Source: Candidatus Saccharibacteria bacterium UBA6258 (GTDB lineage Bacteria > Patescibacteriota > Saccharimonadia > Saccharimonadales > Saccharimonadaceae). From it: DNA of 64,000 nucleotides. Location: the NCBI GenBank assembly GCA_002441145.1, contig DJVK01000007.1, positions 24,520-88,519 of the forward strand, written 5' to 3'. A program made the translations under genes and the position numbers. Below are positions 38,141 to 44,320 of the stretch, one piece after another (positions within the stretch are counted from its first letter, which is position 1; every line of letters starts with the position of its first letter). The notes under the pieces were generated by a model. It was not told where the DNA came from and did not search any database. It worked only from the letters and a program-made list of their open reading frames with translations.

Positions 38141-38314
38141 ATGAGCACGCGCACTAAGAAGATCCTCGGGCTGCTACTAGCTATCGCACTGGTTATCGCG
38201 ATCGTTGTCGCCCCGACGAAGATGGGGGATATCGTCGTCGGATTGTGGGATCTGATTTACCGGGCTGCCGAGTCATTCGTGCAGTTCGTCAAGACAATCC
38301 TCAATCGAACCTGA
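38141..38314 (+). CDS. Unit A, second gene: 57-aa single-pass membrane protein
   Basis: This short gene has an excellent AAGGAGG ribosome binding site 7 nt before its ATG. The product has a basic N-terminus (MSTRTKK), one hydrophobic helix (residues 8-24, ILGLLLAIALVIAIVV), then an amphipathic tail (LWDLIYRAAESFVQFVKTIL). The layout resembles small actinobacterial membrane proteins of unknown function. It ends 15 nt before an 11-bp GC hairpin. Confidence 0.7.
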   Translation: MSTRTKKILGLLLAIALVIAIVVAPTKMGDIVVGLWDLIYRAAESFVQFVKTILNRT

Positions 38315-38329
38315 CAGTGTGCCGAAAAA

Positions 38330-38359
38330 GCCCCGTACGCGATTCGTTGCGTACGGGGC
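38330..38359. terminator. GC-rich hairpin closing unit A
   Basis: GCCCCGTACGC and GCGTACGGGGC pair perfectly over 11 bp with an 8-nt loop. It lies 15 nt after the unit A stop and 25 nt from the stop of the convergent gene. An AAAAA tract precedes it on the plus strand, so it has a T-run for minus-strand transcripts; on the plus strand the T-run is weak. Confidence 0.75.
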
Positions 38360-38384
38360 CTCGTCATGTCTTTTGATACTAACT

Positions 38385-38660
38385 TTATACTTCTTCGTCT
38401 TCAAGGCGCATATCGTCTTGCAGTACCTCGTATAATTCATCTCGCCATTTTGGGTCACCCTGACCCTTGGCAATATCTAGGCACTCTTGAACATACTCCA
38501 TCAGATCAGTCGTAATCGAATGTTCGTCTTCGGCACACTCATCAACGATCTCGCATAACGTGCGAAGTCTCTCTAGTTGCGCTACGCTACCCTCGCATGC
38601 GTGGACGAGCGGAATAACATTTTTCGCTAATTTTACTTGTGTCGAAATAGATACATTCAT
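38385..38660 (-). CDS. Hypothetical 91-aa acidic helical protein
   Basis: The likely start is the ATG at 38660 (NVSISTQVKLAKN), since the longer frame begins with an improbable hydrophobic stretch. The product is soluble, rich in Glu, Asp and Leu, and predicted all-helical; it ends in an acidic tail (DDMRLEDEEV). No family is recognised. It is convergent with unit A and may use its hairpin as a terminator. Confidence 0.5.
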   Translation of the reverse strand: MNVSISTQVKLAKNVIPLVHACEGSVAQLERLRTLCEIVDECAEDEHSITTDLMEYVQECLDIAKGQGDPKWRDELYEVLQDDMRLEDEEV

Positions 38661-38743
38661 ATATGCGAGTATAGACCTCGCGTAAGAGCAGTAATGTAAT
38701 AAATTTAACAATTACCCTACTTTTGCTCAAGCGTCCCTAGTTA

Positions 38744-38772
38744 TTGACTTATCACATTTACTATGTGATAGT
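38744..38772 (+). promoter_or_regulatory. Promoter of unit B with an embedded operator-like palindrome
   Basis: TTGACT, a 17-nt spacer ending TGT, and GATAGT form an extended -10 promoter. TATCACAT-N5-ATGTGATA (38750-38770) is a perfect 8-bp inverted repeat filling the spacer and overlapping the -10, exactly where a repressor would block RNA polymerase. The half-site TTATCACA recurs in the unit D promoter. Confidence 0.65.
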
Positions 38773-38812
38773 AATAGCTGTCCTTCTACGCCAACCAACG
38801 ATTGGATTGACC

Positions 38813-39109
38813 ATGACACTCGAATCAGGAACGTACCCGCGCACAACTGCATCAAGCGACACCGCGGGTGGCACACTCGTCGTCGACAAGGACGCGAGAT
38901 CCAGCTTCGAATACATCCTCGAGCTACTCGACAGTGGAGTGACGTTCACGTACTCGGCGCACCATCGCGGAGGCCTCATTCTCGACGTCGAGCGAGGCCG
39001 CAACGACCCCGAGCTACCTGCTCGATACACCTTCCCAGGCCTCGCCTACACGCACGACGGGAATGTGACCGCTATCGCAGCTCAGGCAATCGCTGCCGCC
39101 ATTCGATGA
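38813..39109 (+). CDS. Unit B: hypothetical 98-aa protein
   Basis: The ATG at 38813 (TLESGTYPR...) is preferred over the in-frame start at 38744, which would put the promoter inside the gene. The product is soluble and beta-rich in the middle (GVTFTYSAHHRGGLILDVERG), ending in an Ala-rich helix. No family is recognised. Codons are strongly G/C-ending. A GC hairpin lies 58 nt after the stop. The ribosome binding site is weak (GGA). Confidence 0.6.
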   Translation: MTLESGTYPRTTASSDTAGGTLVVDKDARSSFEYILELLDSGVTFTYSAHHRGGLILDVERGRNDPELPARYTFPGLAYTHDGNVTAIAAQAIAAAIR

Positions 39110-39166
39110 CGTCAAGCGCAGCGTGAGCAAACCACCGACTCTTGTATCGGCCAGCAGAAGGACGAA

Positions 39167-39193
39167 TCCCCCGCACACACTGTGTTCGGGGGA
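39167..39193 (+). terminator. GC-rich hairpin after unit B
   Basis: TCCCCCG pairs with CGGGGGA, extended by ACAC/GTGT after one mismatch, closing on a 3-nt loop. It lies between unit B and the convergent DUF4396 gene (20 nt away). Confidence 0.65.
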
Positions 39194-39212
39194 CTTGTCT
39201 TATCTTGTGATC

Positions 39213-39692
39213 TTATTCGTGATGATTTATATGATGGTCGGCATGTCGATCGAGATGATACTCATGCGTTAGAGCATGGCCTTTGCCACGTTTTAAAAGC
39301 CACAAATTTACTGGGTAGGCTATGATAAATGCGGCGACTAGTGCCGCTGCCATCGAAATCCAAAAGAATATATCCGATAAGCCCGACTCCATCGCACCAG
39401 GAATAGAGACCATTACCGCGTTGTCTACCACTTCCATCGTAAAGATAGATAGCGTATCGGCAGCAAAAACAGTCTTCAGCGCCTTCGTAAACGATATACC
39501 GTTACGAACAAGCGGTAGGGTTGATAGTGCATATCCAGATATGAACGCCAAAGTTACTGACAGCGCTACTGTCGCACCGCTACTCAGCCCTGCTTCAATG
39601 CCGATTATCATACCAGCAACTTCACCAATCGCACATCCCGCCAAGCAGTGAAGCGTTGCCTGAAATGCCATATTATTTAAATTCATAGTCAT
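39213..39692 (-). CDS. DUF4396 membrane protein
   Basis: The start is taken as the ATG at 39692 (159 aa); a second in-frame ATG lies at 39686. The four-helix protein shows the DUF4396 wording LHCLAGCAIGEVAGMIIG, LAFISGYALSTLPLV, VFAADTLSIFTMEVVDNAVM and YPVNLWLLKRGKGHA, then a His-rich tail (HEYHLDRHADHHINHHE) that could bind metal. A perfect TATAAT abuts the first ATG, so a leaderless mRNA starting at the second ATG is possible. Function unknown; members are often near metal-handling genes. Confidence 0.82.
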   Translation of the reverse strand: MTMNLNNMAFQATLHCLAGCAIGEVAGMIIGIEAGLSSGATVALSVTLAFISGYALSTLPLVRNGISFTKALKTVFAADTLSIFTMEVVDNAVMVSIPGAMESGLSDIFFWISMAAALVAAFIIAYPVNLWLLKRGKGHALTHEYHLDRHADHHINHHE

Positions 39693-39728
39693 ATTATACC
39701 CCGCACAACTGACCCATGATATGGCTAA

Positions 39729-39766
39729 GGGCGCGGAACTCACTCGTTAAAGCAAGTTCCGCGCCC
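39729..39766 (-). terminator. GC-rich hairpin closing unit C
   Basis: GGGCGCGGAACT and AGTTCCGCGCCC pair perfectly over 12 bp with a 14-nt loop, 20 nt past the stop of the unit C gene. It also lies directly upstream of the DUF4396 start. Confidence 0.75.
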
Positions 39767-39786
39767 TAGCTGTTCCAGGTCTCTGG

Positions 39787-40434
39787 TCAGCTTTCGCCGA
39801 CCGTTGGCATGCGGGTATAGACATTCTTGCCGTGCAGAGGGTTGAACACGAAGTGTCCGTGCCCTGGGCCGACTCCTTCTCCCTTTCCACCGAAGTAGAT
39901 GTGATATTTGCCGTCCCGGTGTTTGATCAGTGCATCGTTTTGGTGCGCGACAGGCACGCCCGCACTATCCATGATCAATGCCGCCAATGAGGGTCGAATC
40001 TTGCGCCGTTGCTTGAACGATTCAAGTTCAGCGTGAGCGACCTCCCACTCCCTTTGGCAAACTGCACGCACTTCGTCGGCACGTTGCAATGCTTGATTAG
40101 TCGACTCAAGAAGCAACCGCACAACGTCACGTTCACGAACGAGACAGTTGCGTCGCTCAAGCAGCTTGTCGGCCTCAGCCAACTTCTTCTTGGCAACACG
40201 CGGGGCACCATAGCGACTATTGCGTCTGGCTTCGCGCTGAAGCCTGCCCACCTCTTCAGATAGCTCTCGAATCTCAATTCGATAACTACCTCGAGACGAG
40301 CGCAACTCCTGGGCTATAACGGCCACAACAGCCGCAAACCCATTGCTCTTCTTTTCTGCGACAAGCTTTGCATTCCATGCGGCTTCGTGTGCTGTTAGCA
40401 GGCGGTCCAACTCTGGATCGCGGATGATGGGCAT
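39787..40434 (-). CDS. Unit C: 215-aa coiled-coil protein with a Gly/His-rich C-terminus
   Basis: Residues 1-145 are a long charged helix, probably coiled coil (LREIR.., EVGRLQREARRNSR, DKLLERRNCLVRERDVV). The last 55 residues form a separate globular tail with HRDGKYHIYFGGKGEG followed by GPGHGHFVFNP. No named family is recognised. The gene has a perfect -35, a near-perfect -10 and a GGAGGGG ribosome binding site, so it should be well expressed. Codon use is G/C-rich like the other units. A DNA- or surface-binding role would be a guess. Confidence 0.6.
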   Translation of the reverse strand: MPIIRDPELDRLLTAHEAAWNAKLVAEKKSNGFAAVVAVIAQELRSSRGSYRIEIRELSEEVGRLQREARRNSRYGAPRVAKKKLAEADKLLERRNCLVRERDVVRLLLESTNQALQRADEVRAVCQREWEVAHAELESFKQRRKIRPSLAALIMDSAGVPVAHQNDALIKHRDGKYHIYFGGKGEGVGPGHGHFVFNPLHGKNVYTRMPTVGES

Positions 40435-40492
40435 CGGCCCCTCCAGACTCTAGTAGGAACAACTACATGCATTGTGTCATGCATTCATATAT

Positions 40493-40521
40493 ATTGTAGA
40501 ATCGTTTACATTAAGTGTCAA
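40493..40521 (-). promoter_or_regulatory. Strong promoter of unit C
   Basis: On the minus strand TTGACA (40521-40516), a 17-nt spacer and TACAAT (40498-40493) are nearly consensus. The -35 box lies inside the last three codons of the upstream macro-domain gene. The expected start is near 40486, giving a leader of about 52 nt. Confidence 0.75.
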
Positions 40522-41095
40522 GTGCTGCTTGAGTTAATTCAGCATCTTCGCTCGTGTACCCATATATAACGACTCGCGCGATACAGGTAAAAGGATTATC
40601 TCGATAAAACTCCCGTATCGCAGCGATGGCGATGCTTATCGCGTCTTCTTTGGGATAGCCATACGCACCCGTCGAAATGAGCGGAAATGCAATACTCTCG
40701 AAGCAATTTGTATGGGCCACCTGCAGCGATTGTTGATAGCAGCTTCGCAATAAATCAGGTTCGCTGCCATTATGCTGTCCATATACCGGCCCGGCAGCGT
40801 GGATTATGTAATGTGCCGGCAAATTAAACCCGGGTGTCACCACAGCATCGCCAAAGTTGCAGCCACCGATTTCGCTACAGGCCTTTGTTAGTTCGTCAAA
40901 ACCGGCCGCCTTAAAGATTGCTCCGCAAACACCCGTGCCGGCTTTTAATTCGGTATTTGCCGCATTAACAATAGCGTCGCCCTCGAACTCGGTAATGTCA
41001 CCCTGCCTCACCCAGACATTCTTTGTCATTTTAAACCAATACCCTCTCTCGCCAAGATCGCACGGTGCGTTGTAGTCATCATTCGCTCTTGTCAT
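40511..41095 (-). CDS. Macro-domain ADP-ribose hydrolase
   Basis: A 194-aa protein with a macro domain starting near residue 25: VWVRQGDITEFEGDAIVNAANTEL, GTGVCGAIFKAAG, the PAHYIIHAAGP strand and SIAFPLISTGAYGYPKEDA. This is the MacroD/YmdB pattern of enzymes that remove O-acetyl-ADP-ribose or ADP-ribose from proteins. An AGGAG lies 5 nt before the ATG at 41095. The 3' end carries the -35 of unit C. Confidence 0.92.
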   Translation of the reverse strand: MTRANDDYNAPCDLGERGYWFKMTKNVWVRQGDITEFEGDAIVNAANTELKAGTGVCGAIFKAAGFDELTKACSEIGGCNFGDAVVTPGFNLPAHYIIHAAGPVYGQHNGSEPDLLRSCYQQSLQVAHTNCFESIAFPLISTGAYGYPKEDAISIAIAAIREFYRDNPFTCIARVVIYGYTSEDAELTQAALDT

Positions 41096-41124
41096 CTACT
41101 CCTATCATATCAAATTGTTCATAG

Positions 41125-41499
41125 CTACACCTTGCGTGGCGCAAACGTCATACAGGCAGAGTTTACGCAATAACGCTGACCACCCTTATCAATTGGACCA
41201 TCGTCAAATACGTGGCCTAGGTGAGCGCCACAGTGCGCACAGATTGCTTCAGTGCGCACCATTCCATGACTTGTGTCGGTAATCAACGTTACGTGTTCAC
41301 GATTGGCAGGTTGGGTAAAGCTCGGCCATCCGCTACCGCTATCAAATTTGGCATCGCTAGCGAATAAAAGCTCACCGCAATTTTTGCAGATATAGCTACC
41401 GTCACGATGTTCATGCAATAGCTTGCCGCTATACGGCGGCTCCGTACCACCACCAAACATAATGTCTTTATCGTGCTCGCTTAGCTCGCTATTATACAT
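41125..41499 (-). CDS. msrB: Peptide-methionine (R)-S-oxide reductase
   Basis: Repairs oxidised methionine. In 124 aa it shows the two zinc-binding CxxC pairs (CKNCGELLF and CAHCGAHLGHVF), the GSGWPSFTQP loop and RYCVNSACM with the catalytic Cys. It is a complete MsrB and would be recycled by thioredoxin. It lies 9 nt downstream of the GerMN gene. Confidence 0.95.
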   Translation of the reverse strand: MYNSELSEHDKDIMFGGGTEPPYSGKLLHEHRDGSYICKNCGELLFASDAKFDSGSGWPSFTQPANREHVTLITDTSHGMVRTEAICAHCGAHLGHVFDDGPIDKGGQRYCVNSACMTFAPRKV

Positions 41500-41508
41500 T
41501 AAGGCTCC

Positions 41509-42096
41509 TTACTTTAGGCTTATCGCCTCGGCGAGTGTCTTGTCGTTGAGCATGACGACGACTTTTTGTGCGCCAGTTGCAGTTTTAATCGCTTGCTCTA
41601 GCTGCTCGACTACGCGTGGGTTATCGCATGTACCACGTAGATTAAGAATTCCCGTCAGCTTCACGGTTGCCGTGTCGCCCGCTACACTGCCACTGACATA
41701 TTTCAAATCGGCCTGATAGAGAACATTGTAAAGCTCTGGATCACCGTATGTCTGAGTTTTATCTGCAACAATCCGCTGCATAGTCGCATCGAGCTTATTC
41801 GTAAACGTAACTGGCTCTGTCTGCACCGCTACTAAACTATCATCGCAGCCTATCTTGGTACCATTCGCGCCATTATCACCGATTCGCACGTAATACATCG
41901 TCAACGACTCTGTCTTTTGCTCTACAGCAGGAGTTTTGTCTTCATCGTCTGTCGTCTGCTTCGAGCTATCCGGCTCATTAATCGTTGGGGCGTTTTCGAT
42001 GTCTTGCATGACCAGCCACAACGCGACCGCAGTACCTATTACGGCGACAGCCAGAATCGAAAGAATGATTGTTACAAATTTTCCGCCAGTTCTCAT
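41509..42096 (-). CDS. GerMN-domain membrane-anchored protein
   Basis: The 195-aa product has an N-terminal signal-anchor (residues 8-30), a Thr/Asp/Glu-rich linker (residues 35-65) and a GerMN-type domain at the C-terminus (TVKLTGILNLRGTCDNPRVVEQLEQAI and VVVMLNDKTLAEAISLK). GerMN domains occur in spore germination lipoproteins and in non-sporulating cell-envelope proteins. There is no lipobox Cys. It precedes msrB by 9 nt, suggesting a shared transcript. Confidence 0.78.
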   Translation of the reverse strand: MRTGGKFVTIILSILAVAVIGTAVALWLVMQDIENAPTINEPDSSKQTTDDEDKTPAVEQKTESLTMYYVRIGDNGANGTKIGCDDSLVAVQTEPVTFTNKLDATMQRIVADKTQTYGDPELYNVLYQADLKYVSGSVAGDTATVKLTGILNLRGTCDNPRVVEQLEQAIKTATGAQKVVVMLNDKTLAEAISLK

Positions 42097-42124
42097 ATAA
42101 TCTCCTTATCCTTCGTTAGCCTCT

Positions 42125-42628
42125 TTATAAGACGTGCACAAGACCTATTACGTAGTTCTTGCCGTAATGTTTTGCACAGTTCGGACACGTTGTGTAATCG
42201 AAATATACCTCTTTAGCAATTTTTCCCTTTTGGATAGCGAAATTTACCAGCGACTTGAACCAGTTCTTAGCCTCGGAATACGTGCCCTCAAACACTTTTG
42301 TTAAAAACTCACCTTTTAGTGTGACGTTATCTGCACCTTCAACAGGGTGACTGACGGCATACAAGTGTTCGGCTTTCCATGGCGATAAGTCACGGCTCAA
42401 TATCATCACTTGTTCGGGCGTAACAGCCGCACCTGCAAGTACCGCTTTTTCGCTCAAAAGAGTCATAATTTTACCCATATTAAGTGGAACATACATGAAG
42501 CTACGCGTATACATCCTGATAAACGGCCGGTCATTAAACTGCAGATTCTGATTATTCCACTCTTCGATATTTGGTACTGCGCAACAACCAGTTTCGTTCA
42601 GTTCGGTATACGTGTTCGGGATATCCAT
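42125..42628 (-). CDS. Conserved protein with C-terminal CPNC motif
   Basis: The start is placed at the ATG at 42628 (DIPNTYTEL), with AAGGAG 6 nt upstream; 167 aa. The protein is soluble. Near its end it reads DYTTCPNCAKHYGKNYVIGL, a CxxC pair that might bind zinc. I recall similar sequences annotated loosely as hydrolases but see no catalytic motif. It diverges from unit D. Confidence 0.6.
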   Translation of the reverse strand: MDIPNTYTELNETGCCAVPNIEEWNNQNLQFNDRPFIRMYTRSFMYVPLNMGKIMTLLSEKAVLAGAAVTPEQVMILSRDLSPWKAEHLYAVSHPVEGADNVTLKGEFLTKVFEGTYSEAKNWFKSLVNFAIQKGKIAKEVYFDYTTCPNCAKHYGKNYVIGLVHVL

Positions 42629-42682
42629 ATACATCTCCTTGCCCTCATCGTACACCCGCGACATCATTCAAAACTGTGTCTA

Positions 42683-42717
42683 TTATCACAATTATCACAA
42701 CTTATCTGCGATATAGT
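42683..42717 (+). promoter_or_regulatory. Promoter region of unit D with direct repeats
   Basis: TATAGT at 42712-42717 is a likely -10. Upstream, TTATCACA occurs twice in tandem (42683-42690 and 42692-42699, 9-nt period), covering the -35 region. The same octamer forms half of the palindrome in the unit B promoter, so a shared regulator is plausible. Confidence 0.55.
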
Positions 42718-42766
42718 ATAGGCACCTAGCCGGAGTCCATTCACAAGTAAACGAGGAGGAAACATC

Positions 42767-43309
42767 GTGACTACGGAGCCTGACGTCACCGTCATCCTTT
42801 CGCAGCTCAACGCACTCGGCGGCGAGTACGGAAAGCTACTTCGCAACAACGAAGTCGATGAGGCCGAGATGAACCGCAAGATCGACGCACTGCGCACCGA
42901 ATATGGAGCAAAGGCCGATCCACGAGTCGCTCGCGCCGAGCAAATCAAGGCCGAGCTTCGCACCATCATCATCGAGTACCGCCCGCGTCTGTTCACGGGC
43001 AAGAGTAAGACGCTCGTTTTGCGCAACATCACCGTCAGCCTACGCAATGCGGATTCGATCGAGGTCACGGATTTCGATCAAGCAATCCGATTCCTGCGAG
43101 CAAAGCGCCTGATCAAGCGCTTCGTGACGCGCAAGGTCACTTTGACCATCAACAAAAAAGCGCTCGGCGAGAACCACGACCTGGCACGTACCATACCAGG
43201 GATTGAGATTCAGCTCAAGGAGCGTGCGACGTTCACACTGCCGAAGGTGGCATCGAAGCCATATGTCGAGCTCAATCCACAGCGCATCGACCTCCCTGAC
43301 CGCAGCTAG
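42767..43309 (+). CDS. Unit D: Mu Gam-like host-nuclease inhibitor
   Basis: A 180-aa protein starting at GTG after GAGGAGG. It aligns by eye with phage Mu Gam: an N-terminal helical region (residues 1-70), then RPRLFTGKSKTLVLRNITVSLR matching Gam's ...DEL..GGKVKTANL...VSWR, and RLIKRFVTRKVTLTINKKAL matching RFIRTKQEINKEAIL. Mu Gam binds linear DNA ends and shields them from RecBCD; it is related to Ku. Codon use is strongly G/C-rich. No other phage genes adjoin it. It is followed by a hairpin shared with unit E. Confidence 0.72.
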   Translation: MTTEPDVTVILSQLNALGGEYGKLLRNNEVDEAEMNRKIDALRTEYGAKADPRVARAEQIKAELRTIIIEYRPRLFTGKSKTLVLRNITVSLRNADSIEVTDFDQAIRFLRAKRLIKRFVTRKVTLTINKKALGENHDLARTIPGIEIQLKERATFTLPKVASKPYVELNPQRIDLPDRS

Positions 43310-43345
43310 GCATACCGCCCCGTTGCATCCCAGTGCCGTCGATAC

Positions 43346-43375
43346 GACAGAGCCCCGGATGTACGGGGCTCTGTC
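43346..43375 (+). terminator. GC-rich hairpin closing unit D
   Basis: GACAGAGCCCCG and CGGGGCTCTGTC form a 12-bp stem with a 6-nt loop. The core CCCCGGATGTACGGGG is the same as in unit E except for two bases, and the sequence from the stop codon to the hairpin is also similar (CTAG-CA-ACCG-CCCGT-GCATCC). Confidence 0.75.
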
Positions 43376-43387
43376 CATGTAACGAGC

Positions 43388-43416
43388 TTGCAAAAACCTG
43401 TCCAAAGGTGTATAAC
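43388..43416 (+). promoter_or_regulatory. Promoter of a micro-gene or small RNA
   Basis: TTGCAA, a 17-nt spacer and TATAAC form a plausible promoter starting 13 nt after the unit D hairpin. Transcription should begin near 43423. Confidence 0.55.
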
Positions 43417-43423
43417 GAATACC

Positions 43424-43501
43424 ATGCTTACTGACGCAATTACGAGCAACCAACTATATCGCCTCTTGGCGATTATTCGTTGCCTGATGTGGTTGAAGTA
43501 G
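43424..43501 (+). CDS. Leaderless 25-aa micro-ORF or small RNA
   Basis: An ATG sits exactly at the predicted +1, opening a 25-codon frame whose peptide ends hydrophobic and basic (YRLLAIIRCLMWLK). The RNA contains a 6-bp internal hairpin (ATCGCC-TCTT-GGCGAT, 43458-43473) and ends at a terminator at 43526-43549, giving a transcript of about 130 nt. It could be a small membrane peptide (toxin-like in size) or a non-coding RNA. Neither is shown. Confidence 0.35.
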   Translation: MLTDAITSNQLYRLLAIIRCLMWLK

Positions 43502-43525
43502 GTCGGACATTACAAATGATTATCC

Positions 43526-43549
43526 CGAGCTTCAACCAACCGAAGCTCG
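43526..43549 (+). terminator. Terminator of the micro-gene
   Basis: CGAGCTTC and GAAGCTCG form a perfect 8-bp stem with an 8-nt loop, followed by CTTTTAATTT. Confidence 0.75.
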
Positions 43550-43582
43550 CTTTTAATTTAAGGCTGGTCGCCCCCTGAGATT

Positions 43583-43678
43583 TGCATAGTGTATGCATAT
43601 TACATGGGTCGATCAACCGATTAACCCACACGATTCGCTCTCACCCGAGCGAACCAAGCAGGACCGAACGCCAATCGG
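43583..43678 (+). ncRNA. Structured leader upstream of unit F
   Basis: The 180 nt before the 26-aa gene hold nested complementary segments: TGCATA-GTG-TATGCA (43583-43597), CCGATT (43617-43622) pairing with AATCGG (43673-43678), and inside that TCGCTC-TCACCC-GAGCGA (43635-43652). A CTAG-NN-GGAGTC string follows and is also found in the unit D leader. A cis-acting RNA element is possible. The promoter is not clear, so the transcript start is unknown. Confidence 0.35.
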
Positions 43679-43729
43679 CTAGTAGGAGTCAACTTTCCAT
43701 CCTCACACCCCATGCAGGAGGTGAACACC

Positions 43730-43810
43730 ATGAGCGAAGACGCCCGGGCGGCACGTCAGGCTCTGCAGGAGTCGATGGACCTTCGCGACCAGGGGCACAC
43801 TGACGAGTGA
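43730..43810 (+). CDS. Unit F: 26-aa hydrophilic peptide gene
   Basis: The ATG follows GCAGGAGGTGAACACC, a near-perfect ribosome binding site, which argues that this very short frame is translated. The peptide is charged and helical (Asp, Arg, Gln, Glu). It ends with TGA 21 nt before a strong terminator. Codons are G/C-rich like the other units. A longer frame at 43582-43803 in another phase lacks a ribosome binding site. Function unknown. Confidence 0.5.
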   Translation: MSEDARAARQALQESMDLRDQGHTDE

Positions 43811-43831
43811 GTCAGTAGCCCTGTCGCACAT

Positions 43832-43864
43832 GGGCTGGGTGACGGTATTACCGTTACCCAGCCC
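43832..43864 (+). terminator. Terminator of unit F
   Basis: GGGCTGGGTGACGG pairs with CCGTTACCCAGCCC (14 bp, one G-U) around a 5-nt loop and is followed by TTTT. It lies 10 nt from the stop of the convergent cupredoxin gene. Confidence 0.85.
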
Positions 43865-43873
43865 TTTTCCATG

Positions 43874-44320
43874 TTATTTCTTATTTTCGACTGTGAGCGT
43901 ACCGCCAAAACCGGCTCGCCAATGATCATGAAATCCCCATGTGCCAGCTTTAGTGACGACAAACATTCCAGATTGTCCAGGCTGCATTGGCTCCATATTT
44001 AACTCTGGCTGCGTAAGATGCGACGGATGATCGTTCGATGCGAACTCCAATGTACGAGATGAATTATTTACTACCGCAACAGCATCTCCCGCCGCTACCA
44101 TATACGTAGATGGGTTAAACCCATCATCGGTATATACGATAGTAATAGCAGCCGTCTTAGACTCGGCATTTTGCTCGGGTGATAGTTGTTTTTCGCTTGC
44201 ACTGGGTTGATTTATCTGGTTTTGTTCCGCTAGTCGACCCAGTAGCACTGTCACAGCAGCACCCGTAAGCAGCACTGCAATAATGCTAACAGCTATAACG
44301 ATTTTACGATTATTCTTCAT
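43874..44320 (-). CDS. Membrane-anchored cupredoxin-like protein
   Basis: The start is the ATG at 44320, preceded by GGAGGTGGTA; 148 aa. A signal-anchor (residues 6-27) leads to a Gln/Ser/Glu-rich linker and a cupredoxin domain (YTDDGFNPSTYMVAAGDAVAVVNNSSRTLEFASNDHPSH, then MFVVTKAGTWGFHDHWRAGFGGTLTV). The first His is in NDHPSH; the Cys of type I copper sites is absent, with HDHW in that loop, so it may bind copper differently. It overlaps the haem-membrane gene upstream by 11 nt. Confidence 0.8.
   Translation of the reverse strand: MKNNRKIVIAVSIIAVLLTGAAVTVLLGRLAEQNQINQPSASEKQLSPEQNAESKTAAITIVYTDDGFNPSTYMVAAGDAVAVVNNSSRTLEFASNDHPSHLTQPELNMEPMQPGQSGMFVVTKAGTWGFHDHWRAGFGGTLTVENKK

Noticed and set aside
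37879..38157. A 92-codon frame overlapping unit A
   Set aside because: It is out of phase with both well-supported unit A genes, has no ribosome binding site and runs through the 57-aa gene start.
43582..43803. A 73-codon frame overlapping the unit F region
   Set aside because: It lacks a ribosome binding site and covers the structured leader in a different phase, whereas the 26-codon frame has an AGGAGG at the right distance.
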